NCBI RefSeq assembly: GCF_013978595.1 | Contig: NZ_JACDTZ010000001.1 | Span: 620,001-684,000, forward strand | DNA length: 64,000 nt | Source of the DNA: Corynebacterium haematomassiliense | GTDB taxonomy: Bacteria; Actinomycetota; Actinomycetes; Mycobacteriales; Mycobacteriaceae | Direction: 5' to 3' | The notes under the pieces: generated by a model | Databases searched by the model: none | What the model was told of the DNA's origin: nothing | The model's input: the letters and a program-made list of their open reading frames with translations, nothing else | Made by a program: the position numbers and the translations under genes | In this document: one piece after another, positions 1 through 8,790 of the stretch | How positions within the stretch are numbered: position 1 is the first letter of the stretch | How the letters are laid out: each line of letters opens with the position of its first letter

Positions 1-151
1 CCTTTGTCACGTCCGGCCCGAAGGAGAGGTTGGGCACGAAGTGGCCGTCCATGATGTCCACGTGAATCAGGTCCGCGTTGGGAACCTTGCGCACGTCCTC
101 GCCGAGGGCGGCGTAGTTCGCGGCCAGAATTGATGGGGCGATCTGAATCAT
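1..151 (-). CDS. rpe: Ribulose-phosphate 3-epimerase, N-terminal part (runs off window)
   Basis: Interconverts ribulose 5-phosphate and xylulose 5-phosphate in the pentose phosphate pathway (cytosol). Only the first 50 residues are in the window. They begin [19 protein letters not shown] and include the strand-2 motif [18 protein letters not shown], both hallmarks of the Rpe TIM barrel; the Asp of VDIMDG is a catalytic/metal residue in the family. The ATG at 149-151 lies 5 bases downstream of the rsmB stop, so the two are probably cotranscribed. The 3' end lies outside the window, so completeness cannot be judged. Confidence 0.93.
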   Translation of the reverse strand, partial: MIQIAPSILAANYAALGEDVRKVPNADLIHVDIMDGHFVPNLSFGPDVTK

Positions 152-156
152 GGGTC

Positions 157-1635
157 CTACCCTAGCTTTTTGCGCAGCACCGCGAAGAACATTGCGTCGG
201 TGCCGTGGCGGTGCGGCCACATCTGCACGCTCGGCCCCTCGCCCACGTCCTCCATGCCGGCGGCCCACTCGCGGGCGTCGAGCTCATCCACATCGCCTTT
301 CGCCAATTGCTTCTCGACGATCCTCCGGGTCTCCCGCACATCCGGCGAGCACGTGGAGTAGACCACCACCCCGCCCGGCTTGGCCAGGTTCACGGCGGAT
401 TGGAGCAGCTCTTCCTGCAGCTGGTTCAGCTCCGCGATGTCGCCTTCGGACTTCGTCCAGCGCGCCTCCGGGCGCCGCCGCAGCGCGCCGAGGCCAGAGC
501 AGGGCGCGTCGACAAGGATGCGGTCGTAGCCGGGTTCGAGTTTGGAGTCGCGCCCGTCCGCGGTGTGGACCGTCACCGGCAGGCCGCGCACCGTCTTGGT
601 GATCAGCTCCGCGCGGTGCGGGCTGACTTCGACGGCGTCGACCGTGGCGGCGTCGATAGCCGCGATGGCCCCGATGAGCGCGGCCTTGCCGCCGGGACCC
701 GCGCAAAGGTCAAGCCAACGGCCTTGATCCTGCTCGACGGGGACCTCGGTGACGGCACGCGCGATGATCTGCGAGCCCTCGTCCTGCACCGCGGCAAGCC
801 CCTCGCGCACCGGCTCGAGCTGGCCCGGATCCCCCTCCGGCAGGTACACCGCGTACGGCGAGTACTTGCCCTGCTCGCCGCCCGTGGACAGTGCAAGTTC
901 TTCCGCGGAGATCTCGCCGGGGCGCGCCACCAGGTGCACGACCGGGCGGGCCGAGTCCGCCTCGAGCGCGGCTTCCAGCTCGTCGCGCTTGTCACCGAGC
1001 GCCTCCGCGAAGGAGCGCGCGATCCACTCCGGGTGGGCGTGGGTGAAGGCCAGCGCGCCCAGCTCGTTGTCCGGGGCGAGGGTGCGCAGCCACTCGTCGG
1101 CGGGCGTGCGGCCGATGGAGCGCAGCACGCCGTTCGCGAAACCTTTCGCCTTCTCATGGCCCGCAGCCTCGACGAGCCGCACCGAGGTGTCCACCGCGGC
1201 GTGGTCGCCCACCCGGGTGTAGAGCAGCTGGTAGGCGCCCAGGCGCAGCGCGGCGAGCACCTCGGGCGCGATGCGCTCGAGCTCGCGCGATGAGTTTTTC
1301 GCGATCACCGCGTCGAGTACCCCGAGGCTGCGCAGCGTGCCGTAGGCCACCTCGGTGGCAAAGGCGGCGTCGCGTCCGGTGATCTTCCGCTCGCGCAGGA
1401 TGCCGGGCAGGGTGAGGTTGGCAAACGCGCCGTCGCGGGCGACGCGCAGCACCACCTCGAAGGCCGCCTCGCGCGCCGGGTCGCCGATGCTGGCCGGGCG
1501 GCCCTTCACCGTGTAGCGCTGGCGCCCGCCGCCCTGCTTGCGCGGCTGCTGCTTTGCCCTGCTGCCTTGCTGCCGGTTGCGTGCAGGTTTGTCCTCTCGA
1601 CGCCCCGCGGACCGCGACCTGAAACCTCCGCTCAC
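157..1635 (-). CDS. rsmB: 16S rRNA (cytosine-C5) methyltransferase, RsmB/Fmu family
   Basis: SAM-dependent methyltransferase that in the family makes m5C967 in 16S rRNA. Predicted 492 aa. A basic low-complexity N-terminus (about 1-45) is followed by a NusB-like RNA-binding domain (about 50-190) and a Rossmann methyltransferase domain. Both family cysteines are visible: [18 protein letters not shown] (Cys about 378) and [16 protein letters not shown] (nucleophile Cys about 429). The SAM loop is [16 protein letters not shown] chose the GTG at 1635 because it overlaps the fmt stop (GTGA); the frame stays open further upstream inside fmt, but that stretch reads as basic/Gly-rich nonsense. It follows def-fmt, the standard translation-initiation cluster. 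Confidence 0.93.
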   Translation of the reverse strand: MSGGFRSRSAGRREDKPARNRQQGSRAKQQPRKQGGGRQRYTVKGRPASIGDPAREAAFEVVLRVARDGAFANLTLPGILRERKITGRDAAFATEVAYGTLRSLGVLDAVIAKNSSRELERIAPEVLAALRLGAYQLLYTRVGDHAAVDTSVRLVEAAGHEKAKGFANGVLRSIGRTPADEWLRTLAPDNELGALAFTHAHPEWIARSFAEALGDKRDELEAALEADSARPVVHLVARPGEISAEELALSTGGEQGKYSPYAVYLPEGDPGQLEPVREGLAAVQDEGSQIIARAVTEVPVEQDQGRWLDLCAGPGGKAALIGAIAAIDAATVDAVEVSPHRAELITKTVRGLPVTVHTADGRDSKLEPGYDRILVDAPCSGLGALRRRPEARWTKSEGDIAELNQLQEELLQSAVNLAKPGGVVVYSTCSPDVRETRRIVEKQLAKGDVDELDAREWAAGMEDVGEGPSVQMWPHRHGTDAMFFAVLRKKLG

Positions 1636-2561
1636 TCGAACACCACTCCTTCTTTCGCCTCCGGGTTGAGTCCGCGGGCCCAGTCCGCCGCATTCATCAT
1701 CTTCTTGCCCGGCGGCTGGATCGTGCCCAGGCGAACGTCGCCGCCGGCGGTGCCCACGAGCACCTCGTTTTTGCCAAACGCGGCCTCGCCCGGGGCGAGC
1801 GCGCCCTCCCCGGTCGGGGTGACTGGGCCGAGCTTGAAGCGGTCGTCCCCGCGCATCGTCCACGCACCCGGGGCCGGGGTGTGGGCGCGGATGCCGCGGT
1901 CGATCACGGCGGCCGGCTGCGTCCAGTCCACCCGGGCGTCCGCCGGGGCGATCTTGTGGGCGTAGGTGCCCTCTTCCGGCTGCGGCGTCGGTGCAGCGGT
2001 ACCGGCCTCGAGCGCACCCATGGTCTCAACCAGCAGGTCCGCACCCGCGTAGGCGAGGCGCTCCAGCAGCTCGCCGCTGGTTTCTGCCTCGCCGATGACG
2101 GTTTCCAGCGTGTCCAAGATGTCACCGGTGTCCAGGCCCTCGTCGATGCGGAAGGTGGTGGCTCCGGTGACCGCGTCACCGGCCGCGATCGCCGCCTGCA
2201 CCGGCGCCGCCCCGCGCCACTTAGGCAGCAGCGAGAAGTGCAGGTTCACCCAGCCGTGTGCGGGGATGTCCAGCATGTCCGCCGGGATGAGGTTGCCGTA
2301 GGCCACCACCGGGATCGCGTCGGGGGCCAGCTCCTTCAGTTGGTCCCGGATGGCGTCGTCGCGCGTGAGACTCTCCGGGGTGAGCACCTCAATGCCGTGC
2401 TCGAGAGCGAGCGCCTTGACTGGCGACGGGTGCAGCGTGCGCCCACGGCCGCGGCGCGCGTCGGGGCGGGTGAGCACCGCGACGACCTCGTGGTCGGACG
2501 CGATGAGCCGCTCGAGCGCCGCAGCGGCGGGTTCGGGTGTGCCGGCGAATACGAGTCGCAT
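1632..2561 (-). CDS. fmt: Methionyl-tRNA formyltransferase
   Basis: Formylates Met-tRNAfMet using 10-formyl-tetrahydrofolate, giving the initiator fMet that the adjacent deformylase later removes. 309 aa, normal family length. The N-terminal catalytic domain starts MRLVFAGTPEPAAAALERL and carries the active-site block VNLHFSLLPKWRGAAPVQ (Asn/His pair near residues 107-109 and the SLLPxxRG loop), then FRIDEGLDTGDIL with the catalytic Asp. The C-terminal beta-barrel tRNA-binding domain ends PPGKKMMNAADWARGL. The start is 13 bases after the def stop. It overlaps rsmB by 4 bases. Confidence 0.97.
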   Translation of the reverse strand: MRLVFAGTPEPAAAALERLIASDHEVVAVLTRPDARRGRGRTLHPSPVKALALEHGIEVLTPESLTRDDAIRDQLKELAPDAIPVVAYGNLIPADMLDIPAHGWVNLHFSLLPKWRGAAPVQAAIAAGDAVTGATTFRIDEGLDTGDILDTLETVIGEAETSGELLERLAYAGADLLVETMGALEAGTAAPTPQPEEGTYAHKIAPADARVDWTQPAAVIDRGIRAHTPAPGAWTMRGDDRFKLGPVTPTGEGALAPGEAAFGKNEVLVGTAGGDVRLGTIQPPGKKMMNAADWARGLNPEAKEGVVFE

Positions 2562-2574
2562 ACAAACGTTCTCC

Positions 2575-3066
2575 TTAGCTCCAGTCGGCGGCCCGGATCG
2601 CCGCCATCGCTTCCTTGCGCTGCTCCGGTGCCATCCTGCGCATGAACATCACGCCGTCCAGGTGGTCCGCCTCGTGCTGGATGCAGCGCGCCAAAAGCCC
2701 GGTGCCGCGCAGCGCGATCGGGCGGCCGAAGCAGTCCTGGCCGCGGACAATGACCGTCTTGTGGCGGGTGACCTCGCCTCGCACGTCCGGCACCGAGAGG
2801 CAGCCTTCGACGCCGGTCTGCATCTCATCGCCCAAGGGTTCCCACACGGGGTTGACGATGTGCCCGCGCATGCCCTGGCAGTCGAAGACGAAAATCCGGC
2901 GCGTAAGCCCGATCTGGTTCGCGGCCAGGCCGACTCCGCCGGCGTGGTCCATGGTTTCCAGCATGTCGGCGACCAGCCGCTCCAAGGCGGCGTCGAAAAC
3001 AGTGACCTCTGCCGCAGCGGTGTTGAGCACTGGGTCGCCGAACAGGCGGATGTCGCGGATAGCCAT
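2575..3066 (-). CDS. def: Peptide deformylase
   Basis: Removes the N-formyl group from nascent proteins; metal-dependent (Fe2+ or Zn2+). 163 aa. All three family motifs are present: GVGLAANQIG at 44-53 (motif 1), EGCLSVP at 87-93 (motif 2, Cys metal ligand) and QHEADHLDG at 130-138 (motif 3, two His ligands and the catalytic Glu). The ATG at 3066 was chosen over longer in-frame extensions because the protein then begins AIRDIRLFGDPVL, the normal deformylase start. A TACACT hexamer also lies 8 nt upstream, the geometry of a leaderless transcript. No ribosome binding site is seen. Confidence 0.97.
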   Translation of the reverse strand: MAIRDIRLFGDPVLNTAAAEVTVFDAALERLVADMLETMDHAGGVGLAANQIGLTRRIFVFDCQGMRGHIVNPVWEPLGDEMQTGVEGCLSVPDVRGEVTRHKTVIVRGQDCFGRPIALRGTGLLARCIQHEADHLDGVMFMRRMAPEQRKEAMAAIRAADWS

Positions 3067-3074
3067 GGGGCCAA

Positions 3075-3080
3075 AGTGTA
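3075..3080 (-). promoter_or_regulatory. Putative -10 element of leaderless def promoter
   Basis: Minus-strand TACACT followed by 8 nt (TTGGCCCC) and the def ATG. This fits the TAnnnT actinobacterial -10 element and places +1 at or next to the start codon. No convincing -35 or ribosome binding site is visible. Confidence 0.5.
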
Positions 3081-3094
3081 GTAGCGCGACCCCG

Positions 3095-5104
3095 CTAGCC
3101 GATGTCCACCGGGTTGACCTGGATGCGCAGCGGCAGGTCCTGCTTCGCCGTCGTCCACGCCACCGCGCCGGCACGCAGGGCCTTGCCCAGCGCGGTGCGC
3201 CCGGCAAGCGGGGTGCGCACCAAGATCCGCTGCGCGGGCCCGAGCGCCTCCCGGTTCCACTCGCCCGGCAGCCGCACCCCGGGCGGCAGGTCCACCGGGC
3301 CGAGCAGCTCGGCGTGCTCGGGCAGCTCAGTGCGGGCGAAGAATTCCTCCAACCCGTCGCGTGGGGCGTCCACAACCGCCACGTGCACCGCCGGCGGGAA
3401 GCGGGCCTCGCGCCGCAAGGAAAGCTCCAAAGCTGCGAACCCGGGCGCGTCCCACCGGATCAGGTGCTGCACCACGGGCAGGGAGGGCTCGGCCACCACG
3501 ACCACTTCCCCGCCTGCGCTGTGCGGCTGCACCAGCGTGGCCGCCCCCATCCACTTGGCAAAGGTGTCTTCCACCGCGCGCAGGTCGGGCCGCTGCATCA
3601 GCGCCCAGGCGTCCAGAAGCACCGCCGCGCCGTAGCCGCCGTCAACGTGCGGCTCCGCACCCGGCGTGGCCACCACCAGCGCCGGGCCCGCCGGCACCTG
3701 CGCGCGCACGTTGTCGCCGCCCGAGGTGATCACCTTGTACTTGGCAAAGGCGCGGCCGAGCTCCTCGGCGGTGCGCTCGGTGCCCAGCACCACCGCGCGC
3801 AGCCTGCGCGAGCCGCACGTCGGGCACACGTGCGCCGGGTCCATCCGGCCGCACCACCGGCAGGTCGGCGCCGCGGCCTCGCCGCCCGAGGGCAGCCCGA
3901 GCGGCCCGTTGCACCACCTGCACCGCGCCGGTGTGCGGCACTGCCCGCACGCCAGCGACTGGATGTAGCCGGTGCGCGGCACCTGGAACAGCACCGGGGT
4001 GCCACGCTCGAGCGCCTTCGCCGCCGCCTGGAACGCCGACGACGGCAGACGCGCCTGTTTCGCGCGCGGGTCGCGCTCCATTGCAAAGTCCGAATCCCCC
4101 GCCGCGTGGATGTACGGCGAGCGGGTGCGCAGGCTCTGTCGCGGGGCGACCAGCTCGTGCATCCACCCGGATTCCACCAGCAGCTGCGCCTCCGCGGTGC
4201 GCGCGTGCCCGCCGATGACCAGCGAGCACCCCTCCTTCGCCGCGCGGGTAGTCAGCACCTCGCGGGCGTGCACGTACGGCGCGCGCGGATCCACCAGGTT
4301 GTCGTCGCCGTCGAACATCAGCGCCGCAAAGCGCAGGTTTTTCACCGGGGCGAACGCCGCCGAGCGCGTGCCCACCACGATCCGGCCCTGCCCGTGCAGC
4401 ACCGATAGGTAGCGCGAGTACCGCGCCTGCGGGCCCTGCGAGGCCGTCAGCGTAGTCACCTGGCGCGCCCCCAGGATCTCCTTCAGCGCCGCCTCGCACG
4501 CGTCCACGTCCTTCTGGTCCGGCACCACGATCAGCGCGCTCGCCCCGTCCAGCGCCACCTTCGCCGCCAGCGACGCCAGTGCCGCGGCCCAGCTGTCTCC
4601 CGGTGCGACCTGCCAGGCCGCCCGCGCAATCTTGCCGGCGACCACCGCGTCCACGAACGACTCGCCAAAGGTGTAGGCGGTCCACGCCGACAAGTCCGGC
4701 TCCCCGGCCTCCCCCAGCTCCTCCCAGGGCGTGGAAGTGTCCGTCTCCTCCGCCTTCGCGTGGCGCGCCGGGATAGCAGAACGGTAGATGTCGGACCGCA
4801 CGCCTGCGTAACGGTCCGCCAGCACGTCGATAAGCTCCCGCGTCCTCGCCGGGGCCACAACCTCCGGCGAGATGACGCGCTCGATGAAGCGCAGCGACCC
4901 CTCGTGCCGCGAAGAAGATGCGCGCTCGAGCACCACGGCATCCACGAGCCGGCCCGCAAACCGCACCCGCACCCGCACCCCGGGCTGCACCGCGTCCGCC
5001 TCCTGCGAGGGCACGAGGTAGTCGAACGGCCTGTCCAGATGCGCCAGCCCGAGCATGGGCAACACGCGCGCGATTGGGGCTTCTGCGGCGGGCGTGTCAG
5101 ACAT
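3095..5104 (-). CDS. priA: Probable replication restart protein PriA (helicase motifs degenerate)
   Basis: Primosomal protein N' homologue that recognises branched DNA to restart replication. About 669 aa. The N-terminal DNA-binding region begins IARVLPMLGLAHLDRPFDY. The eight zinc-binding cysteines are complete (pairs in CGQCRTPARCRWC and CRWCGRMDPAHVCPTCGS, around residues 395-450). The helicase core is degenerate: no GxGKT Walker A (the equivalent stretch reads VAPGDSWAAALAS), and the DEEH box reads DGDDNLVDPRAPYVHAR. Loss of helicase motifs is known for actinobacterial PriA, so ATPase activity is unlikely. ATG 5104 is preferred over an in-frame GTG at 5134 because a perfect TAGAAT -10 lies 8 nt upstream of it. 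Confidence 0.92.
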   Translation of the reverse strand: MSDTPAAEAPIARVLPMLGLAHLDRPFDYLVPSQEADAVQPGVRVRVRFAGRLVDAVVLERASSSRHEGSLRFIERVISPEVVAPARTRELIDVLADRYAGVRSDIYRSAIPARHAKAEETDTSTPWEELGEAGEPDLSAWTAYTFGESFVDAVVAGKIARAAWQVAPGDSWAAALASLAAKVALDGASALIVVPDQKDVDACEAALKEILGARQVTTLTASQGPQARYSRYLSVLHGQGRIVVGTRSAAFAPVKNLRFAALMFDGDDNLVDPRAPYVHAREVLTTRAAKEGCSLVIGGHARTAEAQLLVESGWMHELVAPRQSLRTRSPYIHAAGDSDFAMERDPRAKQARLPSSAFQAAAKALERGTPVLFQVPRTGYIQSLACGQCRTPARCRWCNGPLGLPSGGEAAAPTCRWCGRMDPAHVCPTCGSRRLRAVVLGTERTAEELGRAFAKYKVITSGGDNVRAQVPAGPALVVATPGAEPHVDGGYGAAVLLDAWALMQRPDLRAVEDTFAKWMGAATLVQPHSAGGEVVVVAEPSLPVVQHLIRWDAPGFAALELSLRREARFPPAVHVAVVDAPRDGLEEFFARTELPEHAELLGPVDLPPGVRLPGEWNREALGPAQRILVRTPLAGRTALGKALRAGAVAWTTAKQDLPLRIQVNPVDIG

Positions 5105-5112
5105 GACCCCGG

Positions 5113-5118
5113 ATTCTA
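5113..5118 (-). promoter_or_regulatory. Putative -10 element of leaderless priA promoter
   Basis: Minus-strand TAGAAT, a match to the corynebacterial TAnAAT consensus, 8 nt before the ATG at 5104. It decides the priA start: the alternative GTG at 5134 would lie upstream of the transcript. Confidence 0.55.
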
Positions 5119-5238
5119 AACCACCGTCCGACACCGCCTTGCCCGCGAGCGTTCCAATCCCCCAGCCCGGTCTTTTATGGAGTACTAATAAGACTGAAAG
5201 TTTTCCCCTTACGCGCGTTTGAAAGACCCCGCCACCCC

Positions 5239-6222
5239 ATGAAACGCCTGCTCACAGCAGTCACCTCTGCCACACTCCTCGCCGCTGCAACACTGGCCCC
5301 GTCCCCCGCCTCCGCGGATGTGTCCAAGGTCACGCAGCTCGCCCTGCCGCAGGACGCAAAGATCATCTCCGGCGACAGCTTCGGCCCCATCCTCGTGCAG
5401 GGAGCTGGGTTGCCTATCGACGGCAGCTCCGCCTTCATCGCCGGCTCCTCCGACCGCGCCCGCATCGCCGTCGAGGACGGCTGGCGCCGCGCCTACAACG
5501 GTCTTCCCGGGCAGGTGAAGCAGGCCGTGCCGCCGCACCTGCGCCCGCCCGAGCCAGCGAAACCGGCCGATGTCACCGTCGCGCCCGCGCAGGAGCCCGC
5601 GCCGTCGCCGGTGCCGCCCAAGTGCTACAACTGCGTCGCCATCACCTACGACGACGGCCCGGTCCCCGGCAGCACCGAGCGCCTGCTGGACATCCTCAAG
5701 CGCAAGGGCGTGCACGCGACCTTCTTCGTGGTGGGCCGAAACGCCAACGCGAACCCGCAGGTCCTGCGGCGGATCCGCGACGAGGGCCACACCATCGGCA
5801 ACCACTCTTATTCCCACCCGGACCTGGCCAGGCAGTCCGATGGCGCCATTGCCGCCCAGTTGGACGACACGGACGCCGCGCTGCAGAAGCAGGCCGGCCT
5901 CGACCCGCACTGGTTGCGCCCGCCCTACGGCTCCCACGACCCGCGCGTGGCGTCCGCCGCGGGTGCCCGCGGCATGGCGCTGGCCGTGTGGGACGTGGAC
6001 ACCGCCGACTGGCAGCACCGCAACCCCGCCACCACCTGCAAGCGGGCGGTGGACGGCGCACGCGAGGGCTCCATCATCCTCATGCACGACATCCACCAGC
6101 CAACCGTCGACGCGGCGGAGTGCGTCATCGACGGCCTGCGCGCCAAGGGGCTCAATCCCGTTGGCCTGGACGAGATGATCAAACGACCCGAGGCGGGCCA
6201 CGTCTACACGCGCGCGGATTAG
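5239..6222 (+). CDS. Secreted polysaccharide deacetylase (NodB domain)
   Basis: Predicted extracytoplasmic carbohydrate esterase family 4 enzyme removing acetyl groups from an N-acetylated sugar, probably in peptidoglycan or a related wall polymer; the substrate is inferred. 327 aa. Signal peptide at 1-26 (MKRLLTAVTSATLLAAATLA then ASA-D), a Pro/Ala-rich linker at about 100-127, then a NodB domain at 130-310. Family motifs are complete: TYDDG (136-140), NHSYSH (188-193), RPPYG (227-231), DVDTADW (252-258) and LMHDIH (281-286), supplying the catalytic Asp/His and the metal Asp-His-His. It is divergent from priA and monocistronic, or read with the membrane-protein gene 17 bases downstream. Confidence 0.9.
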   Translation: MKRLLTAVTSATLLAAATLAPSPASADVSKVTQLALPQDAKIISGDSFGPILVQGAGLPIDGSSAFIAGSSDRARIAVEDGWRRAYNGLPGQVKQAVPPHLRPPEPAKPADVTVAPAQEPAPSPVPPKCYNCVAITYDDGPVPGSTERLLDILKRKGVHATFFVVGRNANANPQVLRRIRDEGHTIGNHSYSHPDLARQSDGAIAAQLDDTDAALQKQAGLDPHWLRPPYGSHDPRVASAAGARGMALAVWDVDTADWQHRNPATTCKRAVDGAREGSIILMHDIHQPTVDAAECVIDGLRAKGLNPVGLDEMIKRPEAGHVYTRAD

Positions 6223-6226
6223 TTCC

Positions 6227-6232
6227 TATACT
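6227..6232 (+). promoter_or_regulatory. Putative -10 element of leaderless transcript (6240 gene)
   Basis: TATACT followed by CTTGCCC and then GTG, a 7-nt spacing placing +1 on the start codon. It lies just after the deacetylase stop codon. Confidence 0.5.
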
Positions 6233-6239
6233 CTTGCCC

Positions 6240-6599
6240 GTGACTGAACAGCAGGACAACGGCGGCCGCCACGGATGGGTCAAAGCCATCCCCTACGCCA
6301 TGCTCGCCGCCTACGCGCTCGGGCCCCTGCTGCTCATCCCGTTGGTGGGTAACCCGTGGGTGATGGTCGGGTTCATCTTCGCAGTGGCGATCATCGCCGG
6401 GCTTATCGACGGCATCGCCTTCCGCCCCACTTTGTCCCTGCCCCTTTTGACCGGGGTGGGCTTCTGGATCTCCAAGGCCCTGTACTTCAACGACGGCACG
6501 TTCATCTACTCCATCGCGGTGACGCTCGCCTGCGCGGCAGCGATGTGGGTGGGGTCGTTGGTGGGCGGCAGCTCGTCGAGAAGCAAGGCGGAGGCGTAG
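6240..6599 (+). CDS. Small multi-pass membrane protein, function unknown
   Basis: 119 aa with a GTG start. I do not recognise the family. A short polar N-terminus (TEQQDNGGRHGWVK) is followed by about four hydrophobic segments (roughly 14-33, 36-53, 58-75 and 86-108) and a short charged tail (SSSRSKAEA), so it should sit in the cytoplasmic membrane. The start was chosen because a TATACT hexamer lies 7 nt upstream. The stop is 3 bases before the next gene, whose ribosome binding site (GGAGGCG) lies inside this gene's end, so the two are probably cotranslated and may work together. No catalytic motif is seen. Confidence 0.7.
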   Translation: MTEQQDNGGRHGWVKAIPYAMLAAYALGPLLLIPLVGNPWVMVGFIFAVAIIAGLIDGIAFRPTLSLPLLTGVGFWISKALYFNDGTFIYSIAVTLACAAAMWVGSLVGGSSSRSKAEA

Positions 6600-6602
6600 C
6601 CG

Positions 6603-7454
6603 ATGGAAACCTGGAGCCTCAACCACCCCGAATACGGCCTGATCGAGGTCCGCGTCGGTTTCGACCGCGACTTCGCCGCCGAGGATCCCAGCTGGCCCGG
6701 CGACGAGGCGGACAAACCCGGCGCCCTGGCGACGGCGGAGAGCTCCCTCAAAGAGCGGATCAAACTGTGGACGAAAAACCCCACCGAGCGCATGGAGGTG
6801 CGCGTCAACGGCGAGGTGCAGCACCGCTACAACGACGTCGCAAGCGCCCGGCTGCCGCTGTTCGGCGACGGCCCGAAAGGCGGGCTGGAAACGCCGACGG
6901 GGCTCGGCACCGACCGCAAGAAACCGCACCTGAAGCTTCGGGTCAGTAGTTTCGACGAGCTGCTCAGCGTGGAGTTTCGCGAAGGCGACACGGTGGTGGA
7001 GTTCGACCCGCCCGCCGGCTCCCGCGGCGCGCACAGGCGCGAAACCATGCAGTCCAGCGAGCTCAAGCGCACCCTCATCCCCATGGCGGAAGGGCTGGGC
7101 AAGGGCGGCTGGGCGCTCGCGGTGCTCGTGCTCGGCCCGATCATCTCGAGGTTCATCGGCTGGCTAGTTGGGTTTTTGCCCGACTGGGACCTGCCCGACT
7201 GGCAGCTGCCGCACATGGACCTGCCGGTGCCGTCGCTGCCACATTTCAACCTGCCGATGCCAGACATCGACCTGCCGGAGTTCCCCGAGGTTCCCGAGTG
7301 GGCGCTGTGGCTGCTCGAGTACTCGAAGATCTGGGTGCCGGTGGTCATCGGCATCGTCGTCGGCGTGGTCGCGCTGCGCAACCACCGGCGTTCCGAGCAA
7401 GAAAAAGCCGCCTGGCAGGAACACCAGGCGGACAAGACACCGGAGACGGACTAG
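6603..7454 (+). CDS. Membrane protein with Leu-Pro repeat loop, function unknown
   Basis: 283 aa. A soluble, charged N-terminal domain (1-155) without recognisable motifs precedes a hydrophobic helix at 169-192, an unusual segment at 193-232 in which Leu-Pro recurs about every 5-7 residues ([33 protein letters not shown]), a second hydrophobic helix at 243-259 and a charged cytoplasmic tail. The repeat probably forms an extended periplasmic loop between two membrane helices. It shares an operon with the small membrane protein upstream. It converges on metK, overlapping its 3' end by 4 bases. Base usage matches its neighbours. Confidence 0.72.
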   Translation: METWSLNHPEYGLIEVRVGFDRDFAAEDPSWPGDEADKPGALATAESSLKERIKLWTKNPTERMEVRVNGEVQHRYNDVASARLPLFGDGPKGGLETPTGLGTDRKKPHLKLRVSSFDELLSVEFREGDTVVEFDPPAGSRGAHRRETMQSSELKRTLIPMAEGLGKGGWALAVLVLGPIISRFIGWLVGFLPDWDLPDWQLPHMDLPVPSLPHFNLPMPDIDLPEFPEVPEWALWLLEYSKIWVPVVIGIVVGVVALRNHRRSEQEKAAWQEHQADKTPETD

Positions 7455-8668
7455 ACGCCGGCGGCGCCCTTCAAGTCGTCGACCTTGTCGGTGCGCTCCC
7501 ACGGCACGTCGATGTCCGTGCGGCCGAAGTGGCCGTACGCGGCGGTTTGCGCGTAGATCGGGCGCTTGAGGTCCAGCTCGCGGATGATCGCCTCGGGGCG
7601 CAGGTCGAAGACCTTCTCCACCGCCTGCTGGATGCTCTCGTCCGTCTGGCCCTCCGCGGCGGTGCCGAACGTCTCCACGTACAGCCCCACCGGGTTCGCG
7701 CGTCCGATGGCGTAGGCCACCTGCACCTCGACGCGCTCCGCTAGGCCCGCGGCGACAATATTCTTGGCCACCCAGCGCATCGCGTACGCGCCGGAACGGT
7801 CCACCTTTGAGGGGTCCTTGCCGGAAAACGCGCCGCCGCCGTGGCGAGCCATGCCGCCGTAGGTGTCCACGATGATCTTGCGGCCGGTCAGGCCGGCGTC
7901 GCTCATGGGGCCACCCTGGATGAAGGAGCCGGACGGGTTGACCAGAACCTTGGTGTCCTCGCGGTAGTACTGCTCCAGGTTTGCGTCCTTGAGCACCCAG
8001 TTGATCACGTGCTCGCGAAGCGCCGCCTCCAGCGCCTCGCCGGTGAAGTCCGGGTCGTGCTGGGTGGAGATGACGATCGTGTCGATGAACGCCGGGGTCT
8101 GGCCGTCGTAGGCGAAGGTCACCTGGGTCTTGCCGTCCGGGCGCAGCCCCTCGACGATGCCCTCGTGGCGCACCTGGGACAGGCGGCGGGCCAGGCGGTG
8201 CGCCGTGGAGATCGGCAGCGGCATATACTCCGGTGTCTCGTTGGTGGCGTAGCCGAACATCAGGCCCTGGTCGCCCGCGCCGGTCTGGTCGTCCTCGCCG
8301 GTGGAGGTGTTCTCGCGGACCTCCTGGGACGTCACCACGGAATCGTGGATCTCCGAGGACTGGTCGCCGATGGCGATGTTCACGCCGCAGCTGCGGCCGT
8401 CGAAGCCGACCTCAGAAGAGTCGAACCCGATCTCCACCAGCTTCTCGCGCACGATTCGCGCGATGTTGGAGTAGGCGGAAGTGCGCACCTCCCCCGCCAC
8501 ATGCACCTGGCCGGTCGTGGCGAGGGTCTCCACGGCCACCTTCGCGTCCGGGTCCTGAGCAAGCATGTCGTCCAGGATCGAGTCCGAAATCGCGTCGCAG
8601 ATCTTGTCGGGGTGGCCCTCGGTGACCGATTCGCTTGTGAACAAGCGGAAGTACGTATCAGTGGACAA
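7451..8668 (-). CDS. metK: S-adenosylmethionine synthase
   Basis: Makes SAM from methionine and ATP in the cytosol. 405 aa. Begins [20 protein letters not shown], containing the family GHPDK ATP-binding segment. Also visible are [12 protein letters not shown] (methionine/adenosine signature), [16 protein letters not shown] (phosphate-binding loop, second signature) and the conserved lysines of the C-terminal part. Full length, three-domain MetK. It is transcribed from its own promoter between coaBC and metK, which contains an McbR operator. This matches known control of metK by sulfur/methionine status in Corynebacterium glutamicum. The leader is about 85 nt, with an AAGGAAAG-type ribosome binding site upstream of the ATG. 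Confidence 0.98.
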   Translation of the reverse strand: MSTDTYFRLFTSESVTEGHPDKICDAISDSILDDMLAQDPDAKVAVETLATTGQVHVAGEVRTSAYSNIARIVREKLVEIGFDSSEVGFDGRSCGVNIAIGDQSSEIHDSVVTSQEVRENTSTGEDDQTGAGDQGLMFGYATNETPEYMPLPISTAHRLARRLSQVRHEGIVEGLRPDGKTQVTFAYDGQTPAFIDTIVISTQHDPDFTGEALEAALREHVINWVLKDANLEQYYREDTKVLVNPSGSFIQGGPMSDAGLTGRKIIVDTYGGMARHGGGAFSGKDPSKVDRSGAYAMRWVAKNIVAAGLAERVEVQVAYAIGRANPVGLYVETFGTAAEGQTDESIQQAVEKVFDLRPEAIIRELDLKRPIYAQTAAYGHFGRTDIDVPWERTDKVDDLKGAAGV

Positions 8669-8759
8669 AGCAGTCTTTCCTTAGCGTCTATGCGAACGGG
8701 TAGCGTTCCGGCGGCGTCCAACGGCTGAAACGGGAACGGCACGTCGTGAAGTGATGCCC

Positions 8760-8788
8760 ACGATAGACCAAGCTGTCTAAATGTGCAA
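8760..8788 (-). promoter_or_regulatory. metK promoter
   Basis: On the minus strand, TTGCAC (-35; plus 8783-8788) is separated by exactly 17 nt from TATCGT (-10; plus 8760-8765), with metK starting about 90 nt downstream. It lies immediately after the coaBC stop (8791), so metK is expressed independently of coaBC. This is the best -35/-10 pair seen in the window. Confidence 0.65.
8764..8779. promoter_or_regulatory. McbR operator (TAGAC-N6-GTCTA) in the metK promoter
   Basis: Perfect inverted repeat TAGAC-CAAGCT-GTCTA. This is the operator consensus of McbR, the TetR-family repressor of methionine/cysteine genes in C. glutamicum, whose known targets include metK. It lies in the spacer and overlaps the -10, so binding should block RNA polymerase. 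The repressor itself is not in the window. Confidence 0.75.
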
Positions 8789-8790
8789 TG

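Noticed and set aside
8669..8790. SAM riboswitch in the metK leader
   Set aside because: The 85-nt leader has no SAM-I/SAM-II-like helices; a promoter plus McbR operator explains the region.
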